From NCBI GenBank assembly GCA_047722935.1, contig JBDNZS010000035.1:1-30549 (forward strand): 30,549 nt of DNA. Reading direction: 5' to 3'. This DNA comes from Ethanoligenens sp047722935. GTDB taxonomy: Bacteria; Bacillota; Clostridia; Oscillospirales; Ethanoligenentaceae. Position numbers and translations under genes: made by a program. The notes beneath the pieces were generated by a model. It was not told the origin of the DNA. It made no database searches and was given only the letters and a program-made list of their open reading frames with translations. Shown piece after piece: positions 16,278 to 24,706 of this stretch (position 1 is the first letter of the stretch; each line of letters begins with the position of its first letter).

Positions 16278-17420
16278 ATGCGATTTTTACATACAGCAGA
16301 CTTACACATTGGCAAACGCGTGGGTGAATACAGTCTGATTGAAGATCAAACCTATATTTTGAGTCAGATTTTGCAAATTATTGACCAAGAGCAGCCGGAC
16401 AGTATCCTGCTTGCAGGGGACATTTACGACAAGAGTGTTCCTTCCGGTGAGGCGGTGGAGGTCTTTGATACATTTCTGACTGCGCTGACAACACGGGATT
16501 TACCGGTCTTCCTCATCAGCGGTAACCATGATTCTCCTGAGCGTCTGGGGTTCGGCAGCCACATTTTCCGAAAAAATCAAGTGCATATCGCTGGCGTTTT
16601 TGACGGTGCTTCCCAAAAGATTACACTGACAGACATGTTCGGACCGGTCAACATCTTTCTGCTCCCTTTTTTGAAACCAGCCGCTGCCGCACCTTTTTTT
16701 CCAGAAATGTCATTAGACAGCTACACCGATGCCGTGTGCGCCGCGCTTGCCGCCTGCCCGGCAGACCCCGCCGCACGCAATGTGCTGGTAGCGCACCAAT
16801 TTGTAACCAGCGGAGCGGCAGAACCGGCGCGCTGTGACTCGGAAACCATTTCCGTGGGCGGGTTGGATAATGTGGACGTATCTGTTTTTGACGCATTTGA
16901 CTACGTCGCGCTCGGTCATCTGCACGGACCGCAGCGCATCGGACGGGACACTGTGCGTTATGCCGGTTCCCCGCTCAAATATTCGTTTTCCGAAGCGCGG
17001 CAACATAAATCCGTCACACTGGTCGAACTCGCTGAAAAAGGACAAGTCTCATTGCGCATGGTTCCCCTGTCCCCTCTGCGGGACATGCGGGAAATCAGAG
17101 GGCCTATCGCCGAACTGCTGCGCGCCGCCGCCACCCCCACACTGGATTACATCCATGCCACCCTCACCGATACAGAAGATATTTACGATGCGGTGGGACG
17201 GCTGCGACAATCCTATCCAAACCTCATGCGGCTGGATTTTGAAAATGAGCACACGTTGCCGAACACGCCCTCTGAAAGTGCCGCGTCGGATATTGCACAG
17301 AAAAGCACGCTCCAACTCTTTTCAGAGTTTTACAATAGTCAAAACGGCACGGCACTTTCTGATGAGGAACAGGCTGTATTGGCGCAAGTCCTGCGAGAAA
17401 TGGAGGAACAAGCGCGATGA
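16278..17420 (+). CDS. sbcD: Nuclease SbcD (Mre11-like subunit)
   Basis: 380-residue calcineurin-like phosphoesterase, the nuclease subunit of the SbcCD complex that cuts hairpins and protein-blocked DNA ends. Metal-binding motifs in order: FLHTADLHIG, LLAGDIYD, LISGNHDSPERLG, and YVALGHLHGPQ for the last histidines. The start is set at the ATG giving MRFLHTADLH, the usual N-terminus; an in-frame ATG at 16266 adds four residues and cannot be excluded. The stop overlaps the sbcC start (ATGA), so the two subunits are translationally coupled. Confidence 0.94.
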   Translation: MRFLHTADLHIGKRVGEYSLIEDQTYILSQILQIIDQEQPDSILLAGDIYDKSVPSGEAVEVFDTFLTALTTRDLPVFLISGNHDSPERLGFGSHIFRKNQVHIAGVFDGASQKITLTDMFGPVNIFLLPFLKPAAAAPFFPEMSLDSYTDAVCAALAACPADPAARNVLVAHQFVTSGAAEPARCDSETISVGGLDNVDVSVFDAFDYVALGHLHGPQRIGRDTVRYAGSPLKYSFSEARQHKSVTLVELAEKGQVSLRMVPLSPLRDMREIRGPIAELLRAAATPTLDYIHATLTDTEDIYDAVGRLRQSYPNLMRLDFENEHTLPNTPSESAASDIAQKSTLQLFSEFYNSQNGTALSDEEQAVLAQVLREMEEQAR

Positions 17421-20400
17421 AACCATTGCATTTGACCATGAGCGCATTTGGCCCCTATGCAGAACAAGAGGATGTCCCATTCGATTCATTTGGAGACAGC
17501 GGCCTGTTCCTTATCACAGGAGACACCGGAGCCGGCAAGACGACGCTGTTCGACGCGATTGCGTTCGCACTCTACGGAGAAGCCAGCGGCACTACCCGCA
17601 CACCAGACACTTTGCGCAGCGATTTCGCCCGACCCAACTGCAAAACGTTCGTCACCTTTATGTTTCTGCACCGCGGTGCTGTATACACCGTCACGCGCAA
17701 TCCAAAATATGAGCGGCCTAAGAAAAACGGGCAAGGCATGACGGTCGAAAATGCGGACGCGGCGCTCACACTGCCGGACGGCGCGGTTGTTACGGGCAGC
17801 CGGGAGGTAACTGCCCGTATGGAGGAACTGCTCGGCATCACAGTCGGGCAATTCCGGCAGATTGCTATGATTGCACAGGGTGAATTTCTGCGCCTGCTGT
17901 TGGCTGAAAATCGGGAACGCGCCGCCATTTTCCGTCGCATTTTCCAGACAGGACTATATCTTTCCATACAGGATGCGCTTAAAGCACGTGATAAAGACGC
18001 GCGTCGGCGCTGTGAATCAAATGCACAAGCCATTTTGCAATGCCTAAATGGCATTCTGCCGCCCCCCGCGGAAAATACGTCCGCATTGCAGGAACTGCTT
18101 GCCAGACAGGACGTCCATGCCGCACCGGATATCAGACAAGCCTTGCGGGACTGCAACGAGCAGGACGCGGCAGCGCTTCAAACCATCGATCAACAAGTGC
18201 AAGCGTTGGAAAAAGCCATCGCCAAACAGATTGAAACACGGACAAAGGCGGAGGCGGTCAATCGTCTGTTTGCGGAAAAAGACCATGTAATCGGCCGCCA
18301 AAACGAACTGGCGGAACGTGCTGACAGCATCCAAAAGCAAGAAAACGTCCTGCTCGCGGCCGAAAGAGCGCTCTACCATGTCAAACCCACATATGACGCA
18401 TATACGCGAGAGGAACACGCGCAATGCCAATTGATGGAGAGCATACGTGTCCAGACGGAGGCTCTCACCGCACTAGAGCCCCAAGTTGAGTATTCGCGTG
18501 TAACCTATCAGACCTTGCGCGTACAATTGCCTGTAGATGAACAGCGCACCGCCGCCATCGACCGCCTAACCAAAACGCTGCCGCAATACGCACAGCTGGA
18601 ATCACTCATTCAAGAGGATGCCAAGGTCTCCCGCTCGCTCTCCGTCTGCACACAAGCCATACAAGCGTTGGAACAAAAGCGAACGGCACTGGATAGCGAG
18701 CTGGAAAACCTGCAAAAACAGTTGGCGGAATCGGCAGACTGCGCATTACACCTGCAAGCTTGCGTAACAAAGCTCAACCTGTTACAGGCGCGTGCTAAAA
18801 TGCTGGACGCATTGGTGTCAGAAATCCAGTCTATCCGGAAAATATACAAGATGCAGAAAGCGCGGCAGGCAGACTGCGAGACCGCCGCAAAAGTCTACGA
18901 ACAAGCGGCGCAGACATATGCACAGATGGAAGCCTCGTTCTTCCGCGCACAGGCCGGCCTGCTCGCCGTGGCTCTACAGGACGGGCAGCCTTGCCCCGTA
19001 TGCGGTTCGTATACCCATCCGCAGAAAGCGGCATTGCCCAAAGATGCGCCAAGTGAAACCGCACTGAATAGCTGCAAATCTAAAACGGAAGCCATGCGCA
19101 AAGCTCTTCAGGAAGCAAGCGAGGCGGCCAAGCAAAAAGAGGTAGAATTACAAACTGCGACTGCGCACCTGCGGCAAAACGTCACGGCGGCGTTCTCCGA
19201 CCAGCAAACACCGGAGACAGTCGGCGCTATGGAAACATTGCTCAAGCAAGAGCAGCAAGCTGTCGCTTCTTCCATATCGGAACAGGAAACCGCCCGCCAA
19301 GTGCTGGAAAAAGAGTTGGAGGTGCGTGCCCGGCAGGAGGAGACCCAGCGCACAGAGGTTCAGGCACGCGCCGCACTGGAGACACAATGGAAAGAACAAA
19401 CACAGCGCCGGCTGGAACAAACGGCTTTGTCAAGTGCCAGCAAGAGCCGTTTGGACGCATTGCGCGGTACGCTGACGTATCCATCAAAGCAGGAAGCGGA
19501 AGCGCGCTTGGCGGCATGGCAGAGTGAACGGCAGCAATACAAAATTGCGCTGGATGCGGCGGAGAAAGCCTATCTGGAAAGCAGAACCCATTTAGAAAAC
19601 GGTCGCGCCGTATTGGAAAACGATACCCAGCGGCTCACCCAAATGCAGCAGACGCTTGAAACTGCGCGAGCGGCACTGCAACAGACTTATGCGCAAAATG
19701 GGTTCGCAGATATCGATGCGTTCCGTGCGGCACTGTGCACGCAGCCGGAGATTGATACGTTGCGGCAAACACTCGAAACCTATCGGGACGCCGTCAAACA
19801 GGCGGCGGCAGATCGCACACGCCTGGAAATGCAAACGGAAAGTCTAATGCCGCAGGATACCGCGCAAATACAGCAACTACTGACGGAACTGGAAGCGCAA
19901 AAGGCACTGGCTGTCGAACAAACGCAGACCATGCGGGGACGATTGGAGAACAACCGGCGCGCTTTCACGGCGTTACAGGCGTTGCTGCGGGAGCAAGATG
20001 CGGCACAGCGGGCATTTGGAGCTGTCAGCCGTCTGTCCCGCACTGCCAGTGGCGAACTACCCGGCAAACCAAAATTGATGTTTGAACAATATGTACAAGC
20101 AGCCTATTTTACACAAATTTTGGCCGAAGCAAACAAGCGCTTTCGGCTGATGGCAGGCGGACGGTACGAATTGCTGCGGCGGGAAGAAGCAGCAGACAAC
20201 CGCTCGCAATCCGGGTTGGATATTGACGTTCTCGACCACTATACCGGTAAAATCCGCTCTGCAAAATCGCTTTCTGGCGGCGAGTCTTTCAAAGCCTCAC
20301 TTTCTCTGGCGCTGGGGCTTTCGGATGTCATCCAGCAATATGCGGGCGGCGTAGAGGTGGATACGCTGTTCATTGACGAGGGTTTTGGCTCACTGGATGC

Positions 20401-20596
20401 ACAGTCTCTGGAGCAAGCCATCCGTACCCTGCACGACCTGACACAAAACCATCGGTTGGTGGGCATTATCTCCCATGTCTCGGAATTGCAAGAGCGCATC
20501 GACCGCAAAATCATTGTGAACAAAGGATTGACCGGCAGCCATGTTTCTGTAGAGGGAGGATTATCGCAGCCATCGCCTGTTTCATCCGGTGAATAA
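17417..20596 (+). CDS. sbcC: Nuclease SbcC (Rad50-like ATPase)
   Basis: 1059-residue SMC-like ATPase, partner of SbcD. Walker A is ITGDTGAGKTTLFDAIAFA near residue 35. Two long coiled-coil arms rich in Gln, Glu, Ala and Arg flank a zinc-hook motif CPVC at 526-529, exactly mid-protein, through which two molecules dimerise. The C-terminus has the ABC signature LSGGESFKASLSLALGLSD and Walker B with the D-loop (DTLFIDEGFGSLD). Length is normal for SbcC. It starts inside the sbcD stop codon (ATGA). The next promoter begins two bases after its stop codon. Confidence 0.96.
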   Translation: MKPLHLTMSAFGPYAEQEDVPFDSFGDSGLFLITGDTGAGKTTLFDAIAFALYGEASGTTRTPDTLRSDFARPNCKTFVTFMFLHRGAVYTVTRNPKYERPKKNGQGMTVENADAALTLPDGAVVTGSREVTARMEELLGITVGQFRQIAMIAQGEFLRLLLAENRERAAIFRRIFQTGLYLSIQDALKARDKDARRRCESNAQAILQCLNGILPPPAENTSALQELLARQDVHAAPDIRQALRDCNEQDAAALQTIDQQVQALEKAIAKQIETRTKAEAVNRLFAEKDHVIGRQNELAERADSIQKQENVLLAAERALYHVKPTYDAYTREEHAQCQLMESIRVQTEALTALEPQVEYSRVTYQTLRVQLPVDEQRTAAIDRLTKTLPQYAQLESLIQEDAKVSRSLSVCTQAIQALEQKRTALDSELENLQKQLAESADCALHLQACVTKLNLLQARAKMLDALVSEIQSIRKIYKMQKARQADCETAAKVYEQAAQTYAQMEASFFRAQAGLLAVALQDGQPCPVCGSYTHPQKAALPKDAPSETALNSCKSKTEAMRKALQEASEAAKQKEVELQTATAHLRQNVTAAFSDQQTPETVGAMETLLKQEQQAVASSISEQETARQVLEKELEVRARQEETQRTEVQARAALETQWKEQTQRRLEQTALSSASKSRLDALRGTLTYPSKQEAEARLAAWQSERQQYKIALDAAEKAYLESRTHLENGRAVLENDTQRLTQMQQTLETARAALQQTYAQNGFADIDAFRAALCTQPEIDTLRQTLETYRDAVKQAAADRTRLEMQTESLMPQDTAQIQQLLTELEAQKALAVEQTQTMRGRLENNRRAFTALQALLREQDAAQRAFGAVSRLSRTASGELPGKPKLMFEQYVQAAYFTQILAEANKRFRLMAGGRYELLRREEAADNRSQSGLDIDVLDHYTGKIRSAKSLSGGESFKASLSLALGLSDVIQQYAGGVEVDTLFIDEGFGSLDAQSLEQAIRTLHDLTQNHRLVGIISHVSELQERIDRKIIVNKGLTGSHVSVEGGLSQPSPVSSGE

Positions 20597-20598
20597 AA

Positions 20599-20627
20599 TT
20601 GACAAACCCATGCAACAAGGGTATACT
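20599..20627 (+). promoter_or_regulatory. Promoter of the thi operon
   Basis: TTGACA (20599-20604), 17 bases, TATACT (20622-20627), giving a transcript that starts near 20634, just ahead of the TPP riboswitch. Confidence 0.85.
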
Positions 20628-20649
20628 AAAAGAAATAATAAATATTGCC

Positions 20650-20740
20650 AAGGCTCGGGGTGCCATGAGTGGCTGAGAGAAGGCGAACGCCTTTAACCCG
20701 TTGAACCTGATGTGGTCAAACCCACCGTAGGAAAGCTGCT
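20650..20740 (+). ncRNA. TPP riboswitch (THI element) aptamer
   Basis: Carries the conserved THI-box blocks in order: CGGGGTGCC, GGCTGAGAGA, a variable AAGGCG/CGCCTT arm, ACCCGTTGAACCTGAT, then the 3' part ending CACCGTAGGAAAGC. A P1 helix can form between GGCT (20652-20655) and AGCT (20734-20737). It lies between the thi promoter and thiG and should turn the operon off when thiamine pyrophosphate is abundant. Confidence 0.95.
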
Positions 20741-20757
20741 GTCGTTGTACGTTTTGT

Positions 20758-20784
20758 GAGCTGTCCGAAAGGGCGGCTCTTTTT
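20758..20784 (+). terminator. Riboswitch-controlled intrinsic terminator (expression platform)
   Basis: GAGCTGTCC (20758-20766), GAAA tetraloop, GGGCGGCTC (20771-20779), then TTTTT. The 3' arm (20772-20778) can instead pair over seven bases with AGCTGCT (20734-20740), which includes the 3' side of P1. TPP binding would hold P1 and free the terminator; without TPP the antiterminator forms. Confidence 0.85.
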
Positions 20785-20849
20785 ATTTGGTTTGAATGTC
20801 TTGGCTCCGCGTAAACAGTGGACAGGACAAAAACAGGAGGATTTGCACA

Positions 20850-21638
20850 ATGAAAACCGACGTATTTGAAATCGGCGGCAAAACACTCAATAGCCGTATT
20901 TTTGTGGGCACGGGCAAATATCCCGACAACCGGATGATCTCGCAGGTAGTTGAAGCCGCAGGTGCAGAAGTGGTCACGGTGGCATTGCGCCGGGTCAATC
21001 TGTCTTCAACGGAAGAAAACCTGCTGCAATTTGTACCGAAAAACTGTACACTGCTGCCCAACACCTCCGGCGCGCGCACAGCCGAAGAAGCCGTGCGCAT
21101 CGCACGTCTGGCACGCGCGGCGGGGTGCGGCAACTGGATTAAAATCGAAGTAATCGCCGACCAGAAATACCTGCTGCCGGACAATGAAGAGACCCTTAAG
21201 GCCACCCGCATTCTGGTAGACGATGGCTTTCAAGTCTTCCCCTACATCTGTCCCGAATTGATGTGCGCCAAACGCTTGCAGGAGGCAGGAGCGGCCGCTG
21301 TCATGCCACTCGGTGCGCCCATCGGCAGCAACCTCGGCCTGCAAACACGCGCCCTTATCCAGATTTTGATTGACGAAATTGACATCCCCGTCATCGTGGA
21401 TGCTGGCATCGGCGCGCCATCTCAGGCCGCCGACGCGATGGAAATGGGGGCGGCGGCCGTTCTGCTCAACACCGGCATTTCCTCCGCGGCAGACCCCGTC
21501 GGCATGGCGGAAGCGTTCGGTCTGACGATTCGCGCGGGACGGTTGGCCTATCGCAGCGGGCTGGGTTCCGCATCAGTGGTCGCCAATGCATCTTCCCCGT
21601 TGACAGGTTTTTTGGGTGAAACGGGTGCATTGGCATAA
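20850..21638 (+). CDS. thiG: Thiazole synthase
   Basis: 262-residue TIM-barrel enzyme that builds the thiazole ring from deoxyxylulose 5-phosphate, dehydroglycine and sulfur from ThiS thiocarboxylate. Lys98 in NWIKIEVIAD is the Schiff-base lysine. Other family blocks are SRIFVGTGKYP, MPLGAPIGSNLGL, DAGIGAPSQAADAMEMG and AVLLNT. The start at 20850 gives the standard N-terminus and has AGGAGG (20835-20840) nine bases upstream; a longer frame from 20796 overlaps the leader and is rejected. First gene of the riboswitch-controlled operon, 15 bases before thiH. Confidence 0.96.
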   Translation: MKTDVFEIGGKTLNSRIFVGTGKYPDNRMISQVVEAAGAEVVTVALRRVNLSSTEENLLQFVPKNCTLLPNTSGARTAEEAVRIARLARAAGCGNWIKIEVIADQKYLLPDNEETLKATRILVDDGFQVFPYICPELMCAKRLQEAGAAAVMPLGAPIGSNLGLQTRALIQILIDEIDIPVIVDAGIGAPSQAADAMEMGAAAVLLNTGISSAADPVGMAEAFGLTIRAGRLAYRSGLGSASVVANASSPLTGFLGETGALA

Positions 21639-21653
21639 GAGGAGGTGCTTGTC

Positions 21654-22775
21654 ATGGATTTTTATGACTACATACAGACTTATAAAGATTTCGACTTTCA
21701 CGGTTTTCTGCAAAACACAACCGGACGAGACGTTCAACGCGTGCTTGGAAAATCCACGCTGGAACCACTGGATTTTCTGATATTGCTCTCTCCTGCGGCA
21801 GTTCCATTTTTGGAACAGATGGCACAGCGCGCCCATGCGGAGACCATACGGCAGTTCGGGCACGTGATTCTTATGTTTGCGCCGCTCTATTTGGCCAACT
21901 ACTGCGTCAATCGATGCGCCTATTGCGGTTTTAATTCCGGCAACAAAATCCGCCGCGCCGCGCTCACATTGGAACAGGTCGAACGGGAATCATCTGCAAT
22001 TGCCGCAACGGGAATGCGGGATATCCTCTTTCTGACGGGGGAATCACGCAAAGTCAGCCCGCCATCCTACATGAAGGACTGCGTAGAAGTTATGCGCAAA
22101 TATTTCACCAATATTGCATTGGAAGTCTACCCGCTCGAAACAGAAGAATACGAGATGCTTGCTAACGCGGGGGTAGACGGCTTTACCATGTTTCAGGAAT
22201 GCTACAATGAAAAGCGTTATGGGGAGGTACATCTCGGCGGGCCGAAAACCAACTTCCGTTACCGGCTGGATGCACCGGAGCGTGCCTGCAAAAGCGGGCT
22301 CCGCACAGTAGGGCTGGGCGCGTTGCTGGGATTGTATGAACTGTCGTCCGAAGCATTTTTCACCGGTTTGCATGTCTATTATCTCCAGCACAAATACGAC
22401 GCCTGTGATTTTGCCGTTTCCCTCCCCCGGCTCTGTGCACACATCGGGGCGTTCCAGCCGTACAGCACCGCCTCCGACCGTGACATCGTGCAGATTATGA
22501 CCGCCTTGCGTATTTTTCTGCCGCGCGTAGGCATTACGGTCTCCACGCGTGAAAAACCGGCGTTCCGCAGCAACCTCATTGGGTTGGGCGTAACCAAAAT
22601 GTCTGCCGCGTCCTCCACTGAGGTAGGCGGCTATGCCGAGCACACCACCGACGACCAGTTCGACGTATCGGACAAACGCAGCGTAGAAGAAGTTGCCGCA
22701 TCCATCCGTCAAAAAGGCTGGCTGCCGGTCTTCAAAGACTGGCAGACGCTCGACCGGGAGGAAGCCGCCATATGA
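21654..22775 (+). CDS. thiH: 2-iminoacetate synthase ThiH (radical SAM)
   Basis: 373-residue radical-SAM tyrosine lyase that cuts tyrosine to dehydroglycine and p-cresol, feeding ThiG. The cluster motif CVNRCAYC places Cys84, Cys88 and Cys91. Other family features are MFAPLYLANYC, the LFLTGESRK block, EVYPLETEEYE, and STREKPAFRSNLIGLGVTKM near the C-terminus. ThiH is the anaerobic route to dehydroglycine (aerobes use ThiO), consistent with an anaerobe. The ATG at 21654 has GGAGG (21641-21645) eight bases before it; a GTG at 21647 region in frame is inside the RBS. Its stop overlaps the thiE start (ATGA). Confidence 0.96.
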   Translation: MDFYDYIQTYKDFDFHGFLQNTTGRDVQRVLGKSTLEPLDFLILLSPAAVPFLEQMAQRAHAETIRQFGHVILMFAPLYLANYCVNRCAYCGFNSGNKIRRAALTLEQVERESSAIAATGMRDILFLTGESRKVSPPSYMKDCVEVMRKYFTNIALEVYPLETEEYEMLANAGVDGFTMFQECYNEKRYGEVHLGGPKTNFRYRLDAPERACKSGLRTVGLGALLGLYELSSEAFFTGLHVYYLQHKYDACDFAVSLPRLCAHIGAFQPYSTASDRDIVQIMTALRIFLPRVGITVSTREKPAFRSNLIGLGVTKMSAASSTEVGGYAEHTTDDQFDVSDKRSVEEVAASIRQKGWLPVFKDWQTLDREEAAI

Positions 22776-23449
22776 GTGCCAAAACCGAGCGCGCGGAAAA
22801 AACCGCTACGTTTATTCACGGTCTTTACTGCATTACAGCCGAGCCTTTTTCTAAAGGGCGGAATAACATCGACGTTGTACGGGACATGCTTGCTGGCGGT
22901 GCAAAAGTCGTGCAATATCGCGAAAAAGACATGCCCATGCAACGGCAGTATGCGCAGTGTCAGACATTACGGGATATGACGCGGGAGGCGGGCGCATTGT
23001 TTGTCATTGACGACCACGTGGATCTCGCCATGGCTGTGGGCGCCGACTGTATTCACATCGGCCAGACCGATCTGCCCATTGAAGCGGTGCGGGCATTGGT
23101 AGGTGAAGATATGCTCATCGGCCTTTCCACCCACAACATCGGGCAAGCCAGAGATGCCGTGGCGCGCGGTGCGGATTACATCGGCGTAGGGCCCATCTTT
23201 GAAACGCATACCAAGGCAGACGTATCTGCGCCGGTGGGATTTTCCTATCTGGATGAGGTTGTTCGAGAAATATCCCTCCCATTCGTCGCCATCGGCGGCA
23301 TCAAAAAACACAATTTATCTACTGTGTTATCACACGGCGCCACCTGTGCAGCATTAGTCACCGAGATTGTGCAGACATCCGACATTGCTGGCGTCATCAA
23401 AGATTTACGTTCGATTTTTTCCGATTCTGAAAAACCGGAGGGGAAATAA
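22772..23449 (+). CDS. thiE: Thiamine-phosphate synthase
   Basis: 225-residue TIM-barrel enzyme that joins the pyrimidine (HMP-PP) and thiazole phosphate to give thiamine monophosphate. Family motifs: LYCITAE, VQYREKDM (47-54), FVIDDHVDLAMAVGADCIHIGQTDLP and the phosphate-binding GVGPIFETHTK (138-148), then AIGGI. It starts within the thiH stop codon, indicating coupled translation, and ends 2 bases before thiS. No thiC, thiD, thiM or thiL is in the window, so the pyrimidine branch lies elsewhere. Confidence 0.95.
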   Translation: MSAKTERAEKTATFIHGLYCITAEPFSKGRNNIDVVRDMLAGGAKVVQYREKDMPMQRQYAQCQTLRDMTREAGALFVIDDHVDLAMAVGADCIHIGQTDLPIEAVRALVGEDMLIGLSTHNIGQARDAVARGADYIGVGPIFETHTKADVSAPVGFSYLDEVVREISLPFVAIGGIKKHNLSTVLSHGATCAALVTEIVQTSDIAGVIKDLRSIFSDSEKPEGK

Positions 23450-23451
23450 AC

Positions 23452-23658
23452 ATGAAACTGCAAATCAACGGCGAATCTGTCGAACTGGAAAATGATATGA
23501 CTCTGTCCATTTTTCTACGGGCGAAAGACATCTACCCCAACACCGTTGTGGTGGAACATAATGCAACCATCCCGGACCGCAGCACATGGGACACTCTCAC
23601 CCTTGCCGACGGCGATGTGCTGGAGATTGTCAAATTCATGGGCGGCGGGCGGGTTTAA
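23452..23658 (+). CDS. thiS: Sulfur carrier protein ThiS with a two-residue C-terminal extension
   Basis: 68-residue ubiquitin-like sulfur carrier (MKLQINGE, then LADGDVLEIVKFMGGG). The C-terminal Gly of ThiS is normally the last residue and is adenylated by ThiF and converted to a thiocarboxylate. Here the protein ends GGGRV, with Arg-Val after the glycines. The last codons (CGG GTT) and the TAA stop lie in the first copy of the 91-bp tandem repeat, so the repeat appears to have replaced the original stop. Either a protease trims the tail, or this copy is impaired. GGAGG precedes the start by about 10 bases. Placement at the end of the operon, without thiF, is unusual but not unique. Confidence 0.92.
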   Translation: MKLQINGESVELENDMTLSIFLRAKDIYPNTVVVEHNATIPDRSTWDTLTLADGDVLEIVKFMGGGRV

Positions 23659-23906
23659 CCCGCACTTTTGTTCAAGTAAAGCATTGCAATACATAAAGCG
23701 CACAGCCTGAAAACCAAGGCTATGCGCTTTTTCTTTCAGCCGGGTTTAACCCGCGCTTTTGTTCAAGTAAAGCATTGCAATGCATAAAGCGCACAGCCTG
23801 AAAATCAAGGCTATGCGCTGTTTCTTTCAACCGGACTTAGCCCGCGCTTTCGTTCAAGTAAAGCATTGCAATGCATAAAGCGCACAGCCTGAAAATCAAG
23901 GCTATG
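23650..23906. repeat. 91-bp tandem repeat, at least 2.8 copies, interrupted by the assembly gap
   Basis: Copies begin at 23650, 23741 and 23832 and are about 95 % alike by eye (five differences between copies 1 and 2). Each holds three elements: a palindrome CGGGTTTAACCCG, a second palindrome GCATTGCAATGC, and a hairpin AGCGCAcAGCCT / AGGCTaTGCGCT. In copy 3 the first palindrome has one paired change (T-A to C-G) and one unpaired change. Copy 3 runs into the N block and a partial copy end (CGCTGTTTCTT) reappears at 24007. There are no spacers of unique sequence, so this is not CRISPR. The true copy number is unknown. Confidence 0.9.
23696..23736 (+). terminator. Intrinsic terminator of the thi operon (first repeat copy)
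   Basis: AAGCGCACAGCCT pairs with AGGCTATGCGCTT across a short A-rich loop, with one internal C/A mismatch, and is followed by TTTCTTT. It begins about 38 bases after thiS. Later repeat copies have the same stem but TGTTTCTTT instead of a clean T-run, so copy 1 is the best terminator. Confidence 0.7.
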
Positions 23907-24006
23907 NNNNNNNNNNNNNNNNNNNNNNNNNNNNNNNNNNNNNNNNNNNNNNNNNNNNNNNNNNNNNNNNNNNNNNNNNNNNNNNNNNNNNNNNNNNNNN
24001 NNNNNN
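23907..24006. other. Assembly gap (100 N)
   Basis: Exactly 100 N, the conventional filler for a gap of unknown size, with repeat sequence on both sides. Open frames running across it are artefacts. Confidence 0.98.
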
Positions 24007-24042
24007 CGCTGTTTCTTCTTACAGGGCGGCTGGGTGTTGCGA

Positions 24043-24702
24043 TTAAAAATGCAATCGCCGTTCAATTTCAGAACGCATCATCTTACCCTCCGTTACGATT
24101 AAAAACGTGAAAGACACCACGCTGCTCAACACGCAAAGCTGGGATGGAAGCGTCACGCGCAACAACCCGGCAAGCAGTAACAGCAGTGGCACCACCCCAA
24201 AAGCAATGTTTGCAAATAAATAAATAAAATAATCTCCAACCGGCATTTTTAATATCCGCGTGAAAACTCCCAGCGATACCATTGCTCCCATACAAAGGAT
24301 GGGAAAAACATAGTCTATGGACCAGACGTGCCAGCCGGTAAAAACGTCCCACAGCACGCATAACAGTGAGGCCACCACAACCTGCCCGGTAACGGTTTTG
24401 GGTACATCCCGTTGTTTGTGGAGGACGTAAGCCAGACTGATCCAAAAGCAGGCGATCCCCAAAACGGCAAAAGCCGACCAAGAACCACTCCTGGGCAGCA
24501 GTAAATTGATGCAGACGCAAATGGCGGCGGCTACCGCCGACAGTCCCCCCAATCGTTTAAAAACGCGTTTATGCAGTTGATAAACCGTAGGAATGGACGG
24601 ATAGGGCGCATCCTCCCCTATCCCTGTCAAACGGTGCCGGCAAAGCGGGCAGTATATATCTTCACCACGCACTGAGATATGGCATTTTTCACAATATTTC
24701 AT
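24043..24702 (-). CDS. Zinc-ribbon integral membrane protein (DUF6320-like)
   Basis: 219-residue protein. The N-terminus carries a zinc-ribbon with Cys4, Cys7, Cys18 and Cys21 (CEKC ... CPLC). After a short linker come about six transmembrane helices covering residues 55-210 and a charged tail (EGKMMRSEIERR). I recall the family as DUF6320, from memory only; no function is known to me. The ATG at 24702 begins the Cys-rich motif and has AGGTGA close upstream; the frame is open to 24747 but that part overlaps the preceding gene. It lies 4 bases after the acyltransferase-like gene and is the last gene of the cassette. Confidence 0.8.
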   Translation of the reverse strand: MKYCEKCHISVRGEDIYCPLCRHRLTGIGEDAPYPSIPTVYQLHKRVFKRLGGLSAVAAAICVCINLLLPRSGSWSAFAVLGIACFWISLAYVLHKQRDVPKTVTGQVVVASLLCVLWDVFTGWHVWSIDYVFPILCMGAMVSLGVFTRILKMPVGDYFIYLFANIAFGVVPLLLLLAGLLRVTLPSQLCVLSSVVSFTFLIVTEGKMMRSEIERRLHF

Positions 24703-24706
24703 GCAA

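Noticed and set aside
22044..22712. Minus-strand open frame of 222 codons inside thiH
   Set aside because: It lies opposite the conserved radical-SAM gene and has no RBS or recognisable domain.
23650..24006. CRISPR array
   Set aside because: The repeats are 91 bp, directly adjacent and without unique spacers, and no cas genes are nearby.
23811..24110. Open frames across the N block on both strands
   Set aside because: They span the assembly gap and repeat DNA; the translated middle is unknown.
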